Made by a program: the position numbers and the translations under genes
Source of the DNA: Desulfomicrobium apsheronum
Lineage (GTDB): Bacteria; Desulfobacterota; Desulfovibrionia; Desulfovibrionales; Desulfomicrobiaceae
DNA length: 64,000 nucleotides
NCBI RefSeq assembly: GCF_900114115.1
Contig: NZ_FORX01000011.1
Coordinates: 35,816 to 99,815 of the forward strand
Reading direction: 5' to 3'
The notes under the pieces: generated by a model
Database searches by the model: none
What the model saw: only the letters and a program-made list of their open reading frames with translations
Told to the model about the DNA's origin: nothing
Part shown: in pieces, positions 25,523 to 35,366 of the stretch
Numbering within the stretch: position 1 is the stretch's first letter
Layout of the letters: every line of letters starts with the position of its first letter

Positions 25523-26977
25523 TCAAATCACGTTATCCTGTACAATTTCCGGGTTCATCGACAGCAATTCCTCAAATGCTTCTACGACTTCCGGGTCAAA
25601 GGTCTTGCCCTTGTAGGAAATGAGCTCCCCCAGCGCGACGTCCCTGCCCAGCCCGGTCCTGTATGGCCGAAAGGAGGACATGGCCTCGAAAACGTCCGCC
25701 ACTGCTATGATCCGGGCCTCAAGCATGATTTCATTTTTTTTGAGGCCATTGGGGTAACCGCTGCCGTCGATGCGTTCGTGGTGCTGGAGCACGATATCTG
25801 AGACAGGTGAGCAAAAGGGAATGTCGTGGATGATCTGAAATCCAGTCAGGGGATGCTGCCTGATCATGGCCAATTCTGGTTCGCTCAATCTGCCTGGTTT
25901 TGTGAGGATCTGTGACGGGATGGATATCTTGCCGATATCGTGCAATTTGGCCGCGATCTCAAGACCCAGCAGGCGTTCGGGGGCAAGGCCGAGAATTTTG
26001 CCGATCTCCCTTGACAGCCGGGCGACCCTCGCCTGGTGTCCGGCGGTGTAGGGGTCGCGAATTTCGGTCATGCGGGCCAGGGCTTCAACTGTTTTTTCCA
26101 TGGTCTGTTCAAGGATGAACATGCGCTCGGCCAGCAGAGTCTCCTTTTCCTTGTGGTCGGTATCGTCGCGCATTATGCCGATCATTTTCCAGGTTCTGTC
26201 CTGGTCCCGAAAGACGTCGAGAACCTGTGTGATCCATCGCTCCGATCCGTCTGGCAGGGATATCCGGTGCGAAAATTCCTGGAACTGGCCCGTGTTTTTG
26301 CAGTTATGAATACTGTCTTCAAGCACCTGTCTGTCCTCCGGGAAGACGGTGCCGAAGAACTGGTGGATATCTCTGTTGGGACATTTTGGGGCAAAATGCA
26401 TGATCCTTTCGAATCCGGCATTCCAGGTGAATGTGCCGTCGAGGATATCCCACTCCCATCTGCCCAGGGTTTCGGACCGGACCAGAAGAGCTCTCTTGGT
26501 CTGGTGCAGGCGGATTTGGCTCAGATATTGGTTGAGGACGTCAAGGAGCGTTTCGCTGTCGACGGGTTTGGTCAGGAATCGTTGGATCTGGCCGGAGTTG
26601 ATGGCTTCGATGACCCTTTCCTTGCTCGCTTGCCCCGAAAGGACGAGGCGGATGATTCCAGGATAGAGTCGGTGGACGTTGTAAAGAAATTCCGAACCCG
26701 TCATGGTTGGCATCTGTTCGTCGGCAACGACGATGTCAACGTGCGTTGAAGAGAGTATTTCCAACCCCTCGGCCGCCGACGCAGCGAATAGTTTGTGGAA
26801 TTTGGCCTGGTGCAATGCAAGCCTGAGACCTTCAAGCACAGATATCTCGTCATCGACGAAAAGGACACATTGTTCTCGTCTGATGGGTTCTTCCTGTCTG
26901 TACATCAAGTCAGCTTTCTTCTGTTGAAGTTGATCCATATGAATGTTGCCGTGTTCTTTATGATTTGATTTACTCAT
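25523..26977 (-). CDS. Response regulator with PAS and HD-GYP c-di-GMP phosphodiesterase domains
   Basis: A 484-residue RpfG-like protein: receiver domain (about 36-150; V-D-D-E, phosphoacceptor in V-A-D-E-Q-M-P, K-P-V), a PAS domain (about 165-285) and an HD-GYP domain (about 295-480). The catalytic motifs are intact: L-H-D-I-G-K and H-H-E-R-I-D-G-S-G-Y-P. It should hydrolyse c-di-GMP to pGpG/GMP when activated. It stops 45 bases before the first prepilin gene, or overlaps it if the TTG start is used, so pilus production and c-di-GMP breakdown are probably co-expressed. Confidence 0.9.
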   Translation of the reverse strand: MSKSNHKEHGNIHMDQLQQKKADLMYRQEEPIRREQCVLFVDDEISVLEGLRLALHQAKFHKLFAASAAEGLEILSSTHVDIVVADEQMPTMTGSEFLYNVHRLYPGIIRLVLSGQASKERVIEAINSGQIQRFLTKPVDSETLLDVLNQYLSQIRLHQTKRALLVRSETLGRWEWDILDGTFTWNAGFERIMHFAPKCPNRDIHQFFGTVFPEDRQVLEDSIHNCKNTGQFQEFSHRISLPDGSERWITQVLDVFRDQDRTWKMIGIMRDDTDHKEKETLLAERMFILEQTMEKTVEALARMTEIRDPYTAGHQARVARLSREIGKILGLAPERLLGLEIAAKLHDIGKISIPSQILTKPGRLSEPELAMIRQHPLTGFQIIHDIPFCSPVSDIVLQHHERIDGSGYPNGLKKNEIMLEARIIAVADVFEAMSSFRPYRTGLGRDVALGELISYKGKTFDPEVVEAFEELLSMNPEIVQDNVI

Positions 26978-27594
26978 GCCAATCTCATGTGGTTCACAGG
27001 TTGTGAAGCTTTTTTGTCCAGAATGTATTTATTAATTTTCTAAGAAAATTGAGGCTGGGAGAGATGGATGATTTTGAAGGTATGGAGTGATCTTGGTGTA
27101 TTGATGTTTTGTGCGTTGAGAACTGGAATGTGTAACAGTATATCGTTTTTGATGGCGAATGTTGCCGGAATATGGTTGGCACAAGGTGTACAAGGGGGAG
27201 GGGCATTATCATCTCCGGTTTGGAATAATTCGTCATGCATGACTGCACTGCAAAAAAGTCGAGAAATATCCTGAGTGTCATCCTCGCGAAAGTGTTCACG
27301 GCATGGGTCGGCGAATCATGTGTTACAGTGTTTGAAATCCATTATTTTCAGTTGTTTAAAAGAAGGGGGGCCCGGTTTTGAGAGACTGGCAGTTTTTTGG
27401 ATTGCCGTCCAAGTAGCCAGAAAATTCTACATTTATGCGTAGACAATACTTCAAAATTTGGTGGCGAGACAGGGGTTAGAATACGGTATTAATGCGGTGA
27501 GTGTTCTCGCAGGCGGATGTTTGTGCTGTGTTTTGCTGGTGTTGACTTGGAATTTTAAAATTCCTTTTTTATATATAATTTTAATGTAAAAAAA
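26978..27594. other. Intergenic stretch without a supported gene
   Basis: This 617-base region separates the HD-GYP gene from the HDOD gene. An open frame on the minus strand (26994-27299) has low-complexity translation and no ribosome binding site, so I do not call it. The GC content falls towards the HDOD gene's 3' end. The promoter of the HD-GYP/prepilin operon probably lies at the left end. Confidence 0.4.
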
Positions 27595-28833
27595 TTATTT
27601 ATAGAGAAAAGATTTTCTTTCATCTAATTTTTCATTTGTTATTTTTTCGAAACATTTTTCTCTCCAATATTCATAATTAGGTATGCATGTTTTAATTTCT
27701 TCATTGGCATGTTTAATTTTTTTTTGATTGATATATTGGCTTATATGTACGATTTCATGATCTATTATATTTGCAGCATATAATATTTTTTTTATTGAAT
27801 TTGATTCATCATTATTTGATTCAGAAAAGTGATGCGATTTTACAGCATCTATTTGCGATTTTTTAAATCCCCATAAATTCATGATATAAGCTCCAACTTC
27901 TGCGTGCGTAACGTTCAGAAAATTTTTTTCCGCTTCATAAACTGTACAATTTTCTTCGTGGACCATGTCGATGATTATTTTGAAATCTTCAGGAATGATG
28001 ACTGAAAGTACCACTTTTCCAATGTCATGAAGCATTCCTGCGATGACGCAGTCATCACGAGATCTGGTTGGCAGGTTTTCTTCAGTGGCAATGAGCTTGG
28101 CAAATACGGAAACCCTTAGACAGTGATTCCAAAGCTTCGATACGGAAAAAACCGGCATGGTCTTCTGGTCAAAAATTGAGAAGAGATGTGTTGAATATAC
28201 CAGGGTGCGCAAGGTCTGTGTGCCCAGTAGCTTCACAGCGTGGTCGAGTCCCGTGACTTTACCCCCCAGACCGAAAAAAGCGCAGTTTGTGACCCGCAGC
28301 ACCGTGGCCGAAAGTACCATGTCCTTGTTGATTATTTCGCAGATTTGTCTCCAGGAGCTGTCGCTGTCATCCAGGGCCAGCGTCAGTTCTCTGTAGATAG
28401 CCGGGAGAGCCGGCAAGCTTTCCATGCTCGATATGACATCCTTGATTTTCGTGTTTTCAAAGGAGTCGTCCAGGTTCAAGGCGTTGCTGATCGTTGTTAC
28501 AAGCTCCTGGGTGGTGCAGGGCTTGCTCAGATACTGATGCGCCAGGGAAATGTTTTGCAGTACGCAATTTTGCTCGGCATAGCCAGACAGGACGATCCTG
28601 CCCATTGACGGATGTTCGCGATTGGCCAAGGCAAGCAATTGTGCTCCGTCGATGCCCGGCATGCGCATGTCGGTGACGAGCAGGTCGAATCGCGAGATCT
28701 TCAGCATGTTTACGGCCTCCTCGCCTCCCAAGGCGAAAACCATGTCCCATTCGTCGCGCATCTCGCGCAAGCTGAGGCGAAGACTGTTCAGGACATTCTT
28801 GATGTCGTCCACGAAGAGGATTCTTTTTTTCAT
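27595..28833 (-). CDS. Response regulator with HDOD domain
   Basis: A 412-residue protein with an N-terminal receiver (L-F-V-D-D, T-D-M-R-M-P, K-P-C) and a C-terminal HDOD domain (about 135-330) that keeps L-H-D-I-G-K. HDOD proteins are regulatory relatives of HD hydrolases without a fixed activity. This one is a paralogue of the 36269-37480 protein: same layout, and N-C-A-F-F versus N-C-T-F-F. It follows the sensor kinase gene by 23 bases and is probably its cognate partner. The 3' third is strikingly AT-rich compared with the 5' part. Confidence 0.88.
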   Translation of the reverse strand: MKKRILFVDDIKNVLNSLRLSLREMRDEWDMVFALGGEEAVNMLKISRFDLLVTDMRMPGIDGAQLLALANREHPSMGRIVLSGYAEQNCVLQNISLAHQYLSKPCTTQELVTTISNALNLDDSFENTKIKDVISSMESLPALPAIYRELTLALDDSDSSWRQICEIINKDMVLSATVLRVTNCAFFGLGGKVTGLDHAVKLLGTQTLRTLVYSTHLFSIFDQKTMPVFSVSKLWNHCLRVSVFAKLIATEENLPTRSRDDCVIAGMLHDIGKVVLSVIIPEDFKIIIDMVHEENCTVYEAEKNFLNVTHAEVGAYIMNLWGFKKSQIDAVKSHHFSESNNDESNSIKKILYAANIIDHEIVHISQYINQKKIKHANEEIKTCIPNYEYWREKCFEKITNEKLDERKSFLYK

Positions 28834-28856
28834 AGCGTGTCCATGCTTTTCGTGGT

Positions 28857-31800
28857 TCAGAGCAAACTGGCGTTTGTAGGAATCCGAATGAGGAAGCTTG
28901 AACCTGTTCCCGGTCTTGATTCGAAGAGAATCCTGCCGTTATGTTTGTTCACTATGGTGTCGTAAGCAATGGCGAGCCCTTGGCCGGTACCCTTGCCGAT
29001 TGTTTTCGTTGTGAAGAAAAGATTGAAGATTTTGTCCTGAAGGTGCTCGGGTACGCCTACACCCGTATCCGCGATTCGGATTTCAACGCAACCTTCCGCG
29101 TTGCGTGTCGAGACGGTGATGGTTCCTGTTTCCATGGTGTCCCGCACCTTCTCCTCTATGGCATGCGCTGCGTTGATGATGACATTCAAAAAAACCTGGC
29201 TGAGATCACCCGGACTGCACATGACACAGTTTAGGTCGTTTTCGAAATCCTTGCTTAGTTTAGCTACATACTTCCATTCGTTCTGGGAGATGATCAGTGC
29301 GTTTTCAAGAAGTTCGTTGATGTCGGTCATCTTCTTTTCATCGATGCCGCAATAGGCAAATCGATTCATGGCCTTAACGATGGAAGAGATTTTGTCGATT
29401 CCGGTTTCAATTCTGCTGAACGTGGCCGGGAGTTCCCGCTGGATAAACGTGAGATCGATGTCTCGCAATACGTCCTTGAGCTGCTGGACAGCCTTCGGGG
29501 AAAAGGAGCTTTCCGACGCGCACAATCCTTCGACCGTGACGAACAAAGTCGACAGGTCATGGAAGACTTCGCGCAGGAAAGTCGTCGAGTCGCTTACGTA
29601 TTGCGTAGGAGTATTGATTTCGTGAGCTATGCCTGCCGCCAACTGTCCGACTGCCTCCATTTTCGCCGTTTGGGAAAGTTGCGCCTCAAGAGTTTTGATT
29701 TCAGTGATATCCTCGCCCAGAATGATATAGCCCGCCTGCTCACGCAGATTGTCCTGAAGGGGGCTGACAGTGAGCATGAGCAAGGAGTCTCGACCGTCGG
29801 CGTTGACGTACCCGACGTTTGCGGCGCGGTAGGATTTCTGGGTCGAGAGGCATTCCACGACGCTGGTGCGGACAATGTTCCAATCCCAGGTCAGGGTCAG
29901 GTCGTAGAAGGTCTTGCCGACGGTTTCAGGGCTGTTCAGGCCAAAGGCCTTCTCCGCGGCGCTGTTCCATCTCGTGACCTGGTTCCTCTCGTCAACGGCG
30001 ATAAGAATGGCCGAGATCGAGTTCTGTATTGTCTCCAGATCCCTGATGAGCTGCATCCTCCAGGTGATCTCGGATTGCAGCTTCTGATTGGCGCTGGCCA
30101 ACTCATGGGTCCGCTGTTTGATGCGTATTTCAATGAGGTCGTATGATTCCAGGGCCGCATTCCGGGCCGCTATGAGCCTCTCTTCATGCAAGCTTCTGAG
30201 CTTCGCGTTGGTCAGTAGTTCGGCGAAGATCACAAGCAGTTTGAGTTCACTTTCGCTCCAGGCCTTTTCCCGAGTGATGGACGCCAAACCTATGAACCCA
30301 AAGCACGCCTTGGTATTGTAAAGAGGCACTGCAATGAGTGATTTGGTCCCAAGCCTCCCAAAGACTCTTTGCACTGGAGCGTTTCGGGGCAAGGCTTCGA
30401 CGCTGGGAATGCTGAAATTTTTACGGGCGCGATGCGCTTCGACAAGGCCAGGTATCAGGCTGGTGGGTGTGCTCTGCAGCCTGCCCTTTATAGAGGGTGT
30501 GCTCGGGGTGCGCCATTCGTGAGTGAGCGACAGGGTTTCCATGCAATAGTCGTAACGGAAAAAGCAGGCTCGATCCATTTCACAGTAGCTGGCGACAAGG
30601 CCCAGGGCACCTTCGATGCCCTGCTCGAGGTCGTCTATCTCCCTGCTGACGAAGTTGATGGCGAGTTCAAGAATGGCAGTTTGAAACGCGGCCGTTTTCA
30701 TGGCCAACTCCTCGGCGCGCTTGGTCTGGGTAATCTCCATGGTCAGACCGATGATTCCTTCGACACTTCCATCAAGACCCATGACCGACACCATGCGTCT
30801 GACAAAGAATTTACGCCCATCGCCCTCGCCGAGTTGCACTTCCCTCTCCACGGCCCTGCGCTCACCCTCAAAGAGGGGGCGTTCACCTTCCTCTAGAAAT
30901 TCGGCCATTTTTGTAGGGAAGAGATCCCAGGAGGTTTTGCCCATAAGCTCTTCGTGCGAAAGACCGAAAAATTGGCAGGTGGCTGAATTCGCCATGATAT
31001 ACCGGCCTTTGTTATCTTTGCGCCAGGCGAGTCCGGGGAGGGAATTGAAGAGGACATTGAAATCATCAATGTGCTTGTGGATCTTTTCCGACGCCTGCCG
31101 CTGTTCATCCAGGCGCACTTTGAGCAACATGCGCTCAGTCTGGCCGCGCGTCAGGAGGGAGAAGGCTCCAAGGAGCATGGTGCCGATGAACGCCACGGCC
31201 AGGGCGGAAAAAAGCTCCGCAGCGCGGAGAGGTTCAGGTATTGGCGTCAGGGAAAGTAGTGAAAATGAGGTGTCGGGGATATTTATTTTCATGGCCAGGC
31301 ATTTTTCCGACCAGTCGGCAGGGACGGCGCCAAGGGATTGCGGGGTTGGGATGACGGTGGGGGTAGGGTGGACACTTTTCAGCGGCTCCAAAAGAGGGGT
31401 CATGGTGCCGCACTTGCATGAGACGAGTTTTTCTTTGTCTACGATGACGTGGATGCGCTGTCTGGCAGTATTTTCCACGCTCGAAAGTTTGGACTGTATG
31501 TTTTGAATCGGAACCCTCGCCAGGAGGGTCCCGATTCTTTGTCGATTCAGTTCAACGGGTTGCGAAATGACAAAAAAAGGCGCTGCAGATTTGTCATCGA
31601 CCAGAAATATTGTTTTTGGCCGTTCTTCGCAGGGACAGCCTGGAGTAGTCCAGGCGGCGGATTGAAATGCGCCACGATTATCCTCATGGCGCGTAATTTT
31701 CTGTACGACTATGTTGCCGTTCCGGTCTTTCATTGCCAAGGCGTCAATGAGCCTTTTATAGCCATCGCCGCCAGCATCAAGGACATCCGAAAAGAGCGTT

Positions 31801-32126
31801 TTTACCTCGGAGCCTGCCCTGACCATGCCAGACGCCGCAACTGTCGCGGGACCCTCGCCAAGGTAGTCGCGGATTTGACTGCCAAGTGCCAGAATGGCCA
31901 ATTTATGCTGGCTTGCGAACAAGTTGGAGCTGATCGTGTTGGCGGCAAAATGCGTATCGTGGACAAAGTTGTCATGGGCGAGAGTTCTTCTTTCTTCTTC
32001 AGTGACCAGGATGCGCCACAAGATTGCGCAGATGGTCGTCACGATGAGCGCCACGACAGCAGCGGCATGCGCTTTGCGCCTCAATCGCGGGCTCAGGTTG
32101 AGTTCGAGCAGTTTCTTATGGTTCAA
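28857..32126 (-). CDS. Large membrane sensor histidine kinase (sensor-PAS-GAF-PAS-HisKA-HATPase)
   Basis: A 1089-residue kinase. Two membrane helices (about 20-40 and 310-330) enclose a periplasmic sensor of about 270 residues with Cys clusters (C-P-C and C-K-C). Then come PAS (about 355-470), GAF (490-650), a coiled coil, PAS (700-810), the dimerisation helix with phosphorylated H835 in G-I-A-H-E-I-N-T-P and the ATPase with D-T-G-V-G-V and G-T-G-Q-G-L. It is the only histidine kinase in the window and sits among seven receiver proteins, so it may feed several of them. Confidence 0.92.
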   Translation of the reverse strand: MNHKKLLELNLSPRLRRKAHAAAVVALIVTTICAILWRILVTEEERRTLAHDNFVHDTHFAANTISSNLFASQHKLAILALGSQIRDYLGEGPATVAASGMVRAGSEVKTLFSDVLDAGGDGYKRLIDALAMKDRNGNIVVQKITRHEDNRGAFQSAAWTTPGCPCEERPKTIFLVDDKSAAPFFVISQPVELNRQRIGTLLARVPIQNIQSKLSSVENTARQRIHVIVDKEKLVSCKCGTMTPLLEPLKSVHPTPTVIPTPQSLGAVPADWSEKCLAMKINIPDTSFSLLSLTPIPEPLRAAELFSALAVAFIGTMLLGAFSLLTRGQTERMLLKVRLDEQRQASEKIHKHIDDFNVLFNSLPGLAWRKDNKGRYIMANSATCQFFGLSHEELMGKTSWDLFPTKMAEFLEEGERPLFEGERRAVEREVQLGEGDGRKFFVRRMVSVMGLDGSVEGIIGLTMEITQTKRAEELAMKTAAFQTAILELAINFVSREIDDLEQGIEGALGLVASYCEMDRACFFRYDYCMETLSLTHEWRTPSTPSIKGRLQSTPTSLIPGLVEAHRARKNFSIPSVEALPRNAPVQRVFGRLGTKSLIAVPLYNTKACFGFIGLASITREKAWSESELKLLVIFAELLTNAKLRSLHEERLIAARNAALESYDLIEIRIKQRTHELASANQKLQSEITWRMQLIRDLETIQNSISAILIAVDERNQVTRWNSAAEKAFGLNSPETVGKTFYDLTLTWDWNIVRTSVVECLSTQKSYRAANVGYVNADGRDSLLMLTVSPLQDNLREQAGYIILGEDITEIKTLEAQLSQTAKMEAVGQLAAGIAHEINTPTQYVSDSTTFLREVFHDLSTLFVTVEGLCASESSFSPKAVQQLKDVLRDIDLTFIQRELPATFSRIETGIDKISSIVKAMNRFAYCGIDEKKMTDINELLENALIISQNEWKYVAKLSKDFENDLNCVMCSPGDLSQVFLNVIINAAHAIEEKVRDTMETGTITVSTRNAEGCVEIRIADTGVGVPEHLQDKIFNLFFTTKTIGKGTGQGLAIAYDTIVNKHNGRILFESRPGTGSSFLIRIPTNASLL

Positions 32127-32298
32127 GGATGACTCTCATCTGCGGGAGCGTTATGGTTTTACGGCATGCAAAGGCGAGATGACGGCCGGAAATGTCTCGA
32201 CAATGATCTCGCGCATCTGAAAACTTCGGTGCGCGAGATGGCGCGTGATCCCGGAACGATACAGGCTCCTGTTAATAGCGCTGCAGCACTGGAGTGCA

Positions 32299-33987
32299 TC
32301 AGCTGCAGACACGGTCCCGCCCTTGTTTCTTGGCACGGTAGAGGCTTTGATCGACACGCTCCAAGAACGTTTGATAGGATTCGTTGCGTTCGTACTGTGT
32401 GACTCCGATGCTGACAGTGACTGGCGCTCCATTGCCGAGAAAATCGTTTTCCCGCATGGCATGGCAGATGCGGCTGCCCAGCATCTCGGCTTCCTGAACA
32501 CTCGTCATGGGCAGGATGATCATGAATTCTTCGCCGCCCGAGCGGCAGGGCGTGTCCTCCTTGCGGCAGATGGTGCGCAGGATTTTGGCGAAGCCCTGAA
32601 GAACCAGGTCTCCCGCGTTGTGACCGAAGACGTCGTTGACGAATTTGAAGTGGTCCAGATCGGCCATCATGAGGCTCAAAGGATGACCGTGGCGCATGGA
32701 CAGCGACAGGGCTTCGCGGATTCGGCCCTTGAAGAAGCGCCTGTTTCCAAGGCCTGTCAGTTCATCGGTCAGGCTCAGTTGTTTGAGTTTGGCCTCGCTG
32801 TCGGCCAATTTTCGGTTTTTTTCGGCCAGTTCGCGCTCAACCAGTTTCTGCTCGGAGATGTCGACAATGGTTCCGACAAGTCCTTGTACGCCGGTTTCCT
32901 CGTGACGGAACGCATGGCTCCAATGCAGGCAGTGGCGCGTCTGTCCGTCGGGGGCGGAGAAGGTCACCTCGTGATGTGACGCTCCAAACTCGCGGACAAT
33001 CCTTTGGTACTCGGTCTTGAAATCGACATTGGGCGCTTTTGGGAGGTGTCCGAGGTCACTGGCTGCCTTGCCGACGATTTCTGCACGGCGTACTCCGAAG
33101 AAGCGTTCGTATGCACAATTTACCGAGGCGAATTTCGCGTCTGCGGATTTGACGAAGACCGGGTACGGAAACGCATCTATCATTTCGTCCAGGAAAGATA
33201 TTTGATCGGTCAAAGCTTGCTTGGTAAGTTTATCTTCGTGGATGTCCGTCATGATGCCGGACATGCGCAGTGGCTTGCCAGCTTCGTCCCTGCCGGTGAT
33301 TTTGCCGCAGATGCGCATCCAGCGCCATGCGTCGCTCCTGTGCCTCAATCGTACGTCGCAAGTGAAATGCGGTGTCAGGCCATGGAGATGACTTCGAAGT
33401 GCATTCGAAAAGATCCTGCGTTCTTCGGGGTGCATCATTCGTTGTGCTTGATGTAATTTGATCCGCGATGGTTTGTGGTCAGTGTGGCCGAGCAGACCCT
33501 GCCAGGTTTCGTTGACCGACATCTCCCCTTTTTGCACATTCATGTCCCAGGTGCCCGATGCGGTGCCGTGGATGACCATTTCCATTCGCTGTCGCAACTC
33601 GCGTTCCGAGGTGGCAATTTTGTGGTGCTCCAAACCGGCGTAGACTGAATTGGTGATATCCTGCAGGGAGCAGGGTTTGATCAGAAAGCGCAGGAGGTTG
33701 CCCTCGTTGACTGCTTTACTGGCGGCTTTGATATCGGCATGACCGGTCAGCATGATTCTTGCGGAGTCGGGATCGAGATCCTTGACGCGCGACAGAAAAG
33801 TGATGCCGTCCATGCCCGGCATCTTAAAGTCGGAGACGACAACGGCGAATCTTTTGCCTGCCTCCAGTGCCGGGATGATTTCGCGCGGATCCGTCGCCGT
33901 GACGATGGAAAATTTTGAATGAAGATTTGTTCTTATGGAATCAAGGACGGCCTGGTCGTCATCAACAAAAAGCGTTGTACAGGTCAT
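32299..33987 (-). CDS. Response regulator diguanylate cyclase (REC-PAS-PAS-GGDEF)
   Basis: A 562-residue protein with receiver (V-D-D-D, S-D-F-K-M-P, K-P-C), two PAS domains (about 135-265 and 275-390) and a GGDEF domain. The active-site loop is G-G-E-E-F, a functional variant. An R-K-E-D motif five residues before it is the RxxD inhibitory site, so the enzyme should be active and feedback-inhibited by c-di-GMP. Its gene is 172 bases upstream of the kinase gene on the same strand. Confidence 0.92.
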   Translation of the reverse strand: MTCTTLFVDDDQAVLDSIRTNLHSKFSIVTATDPREIIPALEAGKRFAVVVSDFKMPGMDGITFLSRVKDLDPDSARIMLTGHADIKAASKAVNEGNLLRFLIKPCSLQDITNSVYAGLEHHKIATSERELRQRMEMVIHGTASGTWDMNVQKGEMSVNETWQGLLGHTDHKPSRIKLHQAQRMMHPEERRIFSNALRSHLHGLTPHFTCDVRLRHRSDAWRWMRICGKITGRDEAGKPLRMSGIMTDIHEDKLTKQALTDQISFLDEMIDAFPYPVFVKSADAKFASVNCAYERFFGVRRAEIVGKAASDLGHLPKAPNVDFKTEYQRIVREFGASHHEVTFSAPDGQTRHCLHWSHAFRHEETGVQGLVGTIVDISEQKLVERELAEKNRKLADSEAKLKQLSLTDELTGLGNRRFFKGRIREALSLSMRHGHPLSLMMADLDHFKFVNDVFGHNAGDLVLQGFAKILRTICRKEDTPCRSGGEEFMIILPMTSVQEAEMLGSRICHAMRENDFLGNGAPVTVSIGVTQYERNESYQTFLERVDQSLYRAKKQGRDRVCS

Positions 33988-34200
33988 TGTGGTTAGCCTT
34001 CCAGGACTTCGCCTTGGAATAAGGCCTTGCCTGGGGATCGCTGCATTCGGTCGATCGTATCGATCGGGGCTGCTGTGGATAAAGGTTTTATGTCGCCATC
34101 CCTTTTTTCAAGGAGATGACGTTTTTTGGGCAACGAAATTGCTTATTGCCTGCATTGAAACAAAACGTTTCTGAGCAATCGCAAGTTTTCTGCCTCCGGA

Positions 34201-35331
34201 TTATTCTCGCAGTGCAAGAACATGGACCGGTTCAATAATGGATTGATTTTTGGCGATTTCAATGAGCCGTAAGATGGTCGATTCGCTCAATTCCGCACCC
34301 TTGGCCAGAAGGAGCAGTCCATCCAGGGTCTCGACGTGCCTATCCAGGATCATGGATGGCTTCAATTGCCGTATGGACATGGTTTTGCGACTGTACTCCG
34401 GCCCGGAGTAGACAGCGCCCTTGAGGGCGTCCACGAATTCCGGAGGATGTGGAGGCTCGGCCTCATGCAATGCCCTGAAAATGTCACATGGAAGATGCCC
34501 AGCGCATCTGCTTCTGTCATACTGCATGGTCATGTTCAGGATTCGCGCCTCGAGAGTCATGGACGCCGAGGGCGGCGCGTGTTGCATGGCAATGATCCGT
34601 GCCACCGTATCGAGCCTGGGTATTCTTTCGATGAGCATGGCACCGATGCGGGGATGGTCATGAAAGAGAGCCGTTTCTTCCGGGTTGAGGCTTTTTCCCT
34701 TGTTGATCTTTTCGATGATTTCGCTGCGAAGGCCCAGGCAGCCCAGATGGGAGAGCATGGTTGCCAATTCCAGTTCCAGCGGAGCCAAAACGCATAGCAG
34801 TTTAGCCATGCGCACGACGATTTTACGGACCCGCTCTGCACGTTCGAAGGCCTGAGGATTTGCCAGGCCCAGTGCCTCGGAGAGCACGCGGATCGTGCCG
34901 CGCAGAGTGCTCTGGAGCACCTCCCGCTCGGCTGCGGTTTTGAAATGCAGCCGTATCCCCGCCTTGATGGCTTCGGTCAGGTCCTTCAGGGTGCAGGGCT
35001 TCTGCAGGAAGCGGAAGATCTGGCCCTGGTTCACGGCCCTGGTGGCCATGTCGGTGTTGGCCTGGCCCGTGAGCAGGATGCGCACAGTGCCCGGCGCCAT
35101 GTCCCGGACCCGTGATAGAAAAGTTATGCCGTCCATGCCCGGCATCTTGAAGTCGGAGACGATGACTGCAAAATTGGATCCGCCCTGGATTTTGTCCAGG
35201 GCTTCGCTTGGATCCGTGGTGGTCGTAATGGAGAACGAGTCGTGCAAATTGCATTTGAGGGCCTTTAGCGCCTTGTCCTCGTCATCAACGAGCAAGACGC
35301 TTGCGGCAGCATGGTCCGGTGACTTTTCCAT
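34201..35331 (-). CDS. Response regulator with degenerate HD-type output domain
   Basis: A 376-residue protein. The frame extends upstream to 35532, but the receiver begins right after the ATG at 35331, and the longer form would overlap the preceding gene by 166 bases. The receiver has V-D-D-E, S-D-F-K-M-P and K-P-C and closely matches those of the GGDEF and LuxR proteins. The output domain resembles HD-GYP in layout (H-P-R-I-G-A-M-L-I and Q-H), but the HD pair reads S-H-L-G and the GYP motif is missing. Catalysis is unlikely; it may bind partner proteins or c-di-GMP. Confidence 0.75.
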   Translation of the reverse strand: MEKSPDHAAASVLLVDDEDKALKALKCNLHDSFSITTTTDPSEALDKIQGGSNFAVIVSDFKMPGMDGITFLSRVRDMAPGTVRILLTGQANTDMATRAVNQGQIFRFLQKPCTLKDLTEAIKAGIRLHFKTAAEREVLQSTLRGTIRVLSEALGLANPQAFERAERVRKIVVRMAKLLCVLAPLELELATMLSHLGCLGLRSEIIEKINKGKSLNPEETALFHDHPRIGAMLIERIPRLDTVARIIAMQHAPPSASMTLEARILNMTMQYDRSRCAGHLPCDIFRALHEAEPPHPPEFVDALKGAVYSGPEYSRKTMSIRQLKPSMILDRHVETLDGLLLLAKGAELSESTILRLIEIAKNQSIIEPVHVLALRE

Positions 35332-35366
35332 CGTCGATTTTGTTCCGCCAGCGCGGTTATGCGGTC

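Noticed and set aside
26994..27299. Hypothetical protein of about 101 residues on the minus strand
   Set aside because: Low-complexity translation, no ribosome binding site and no partner genes.
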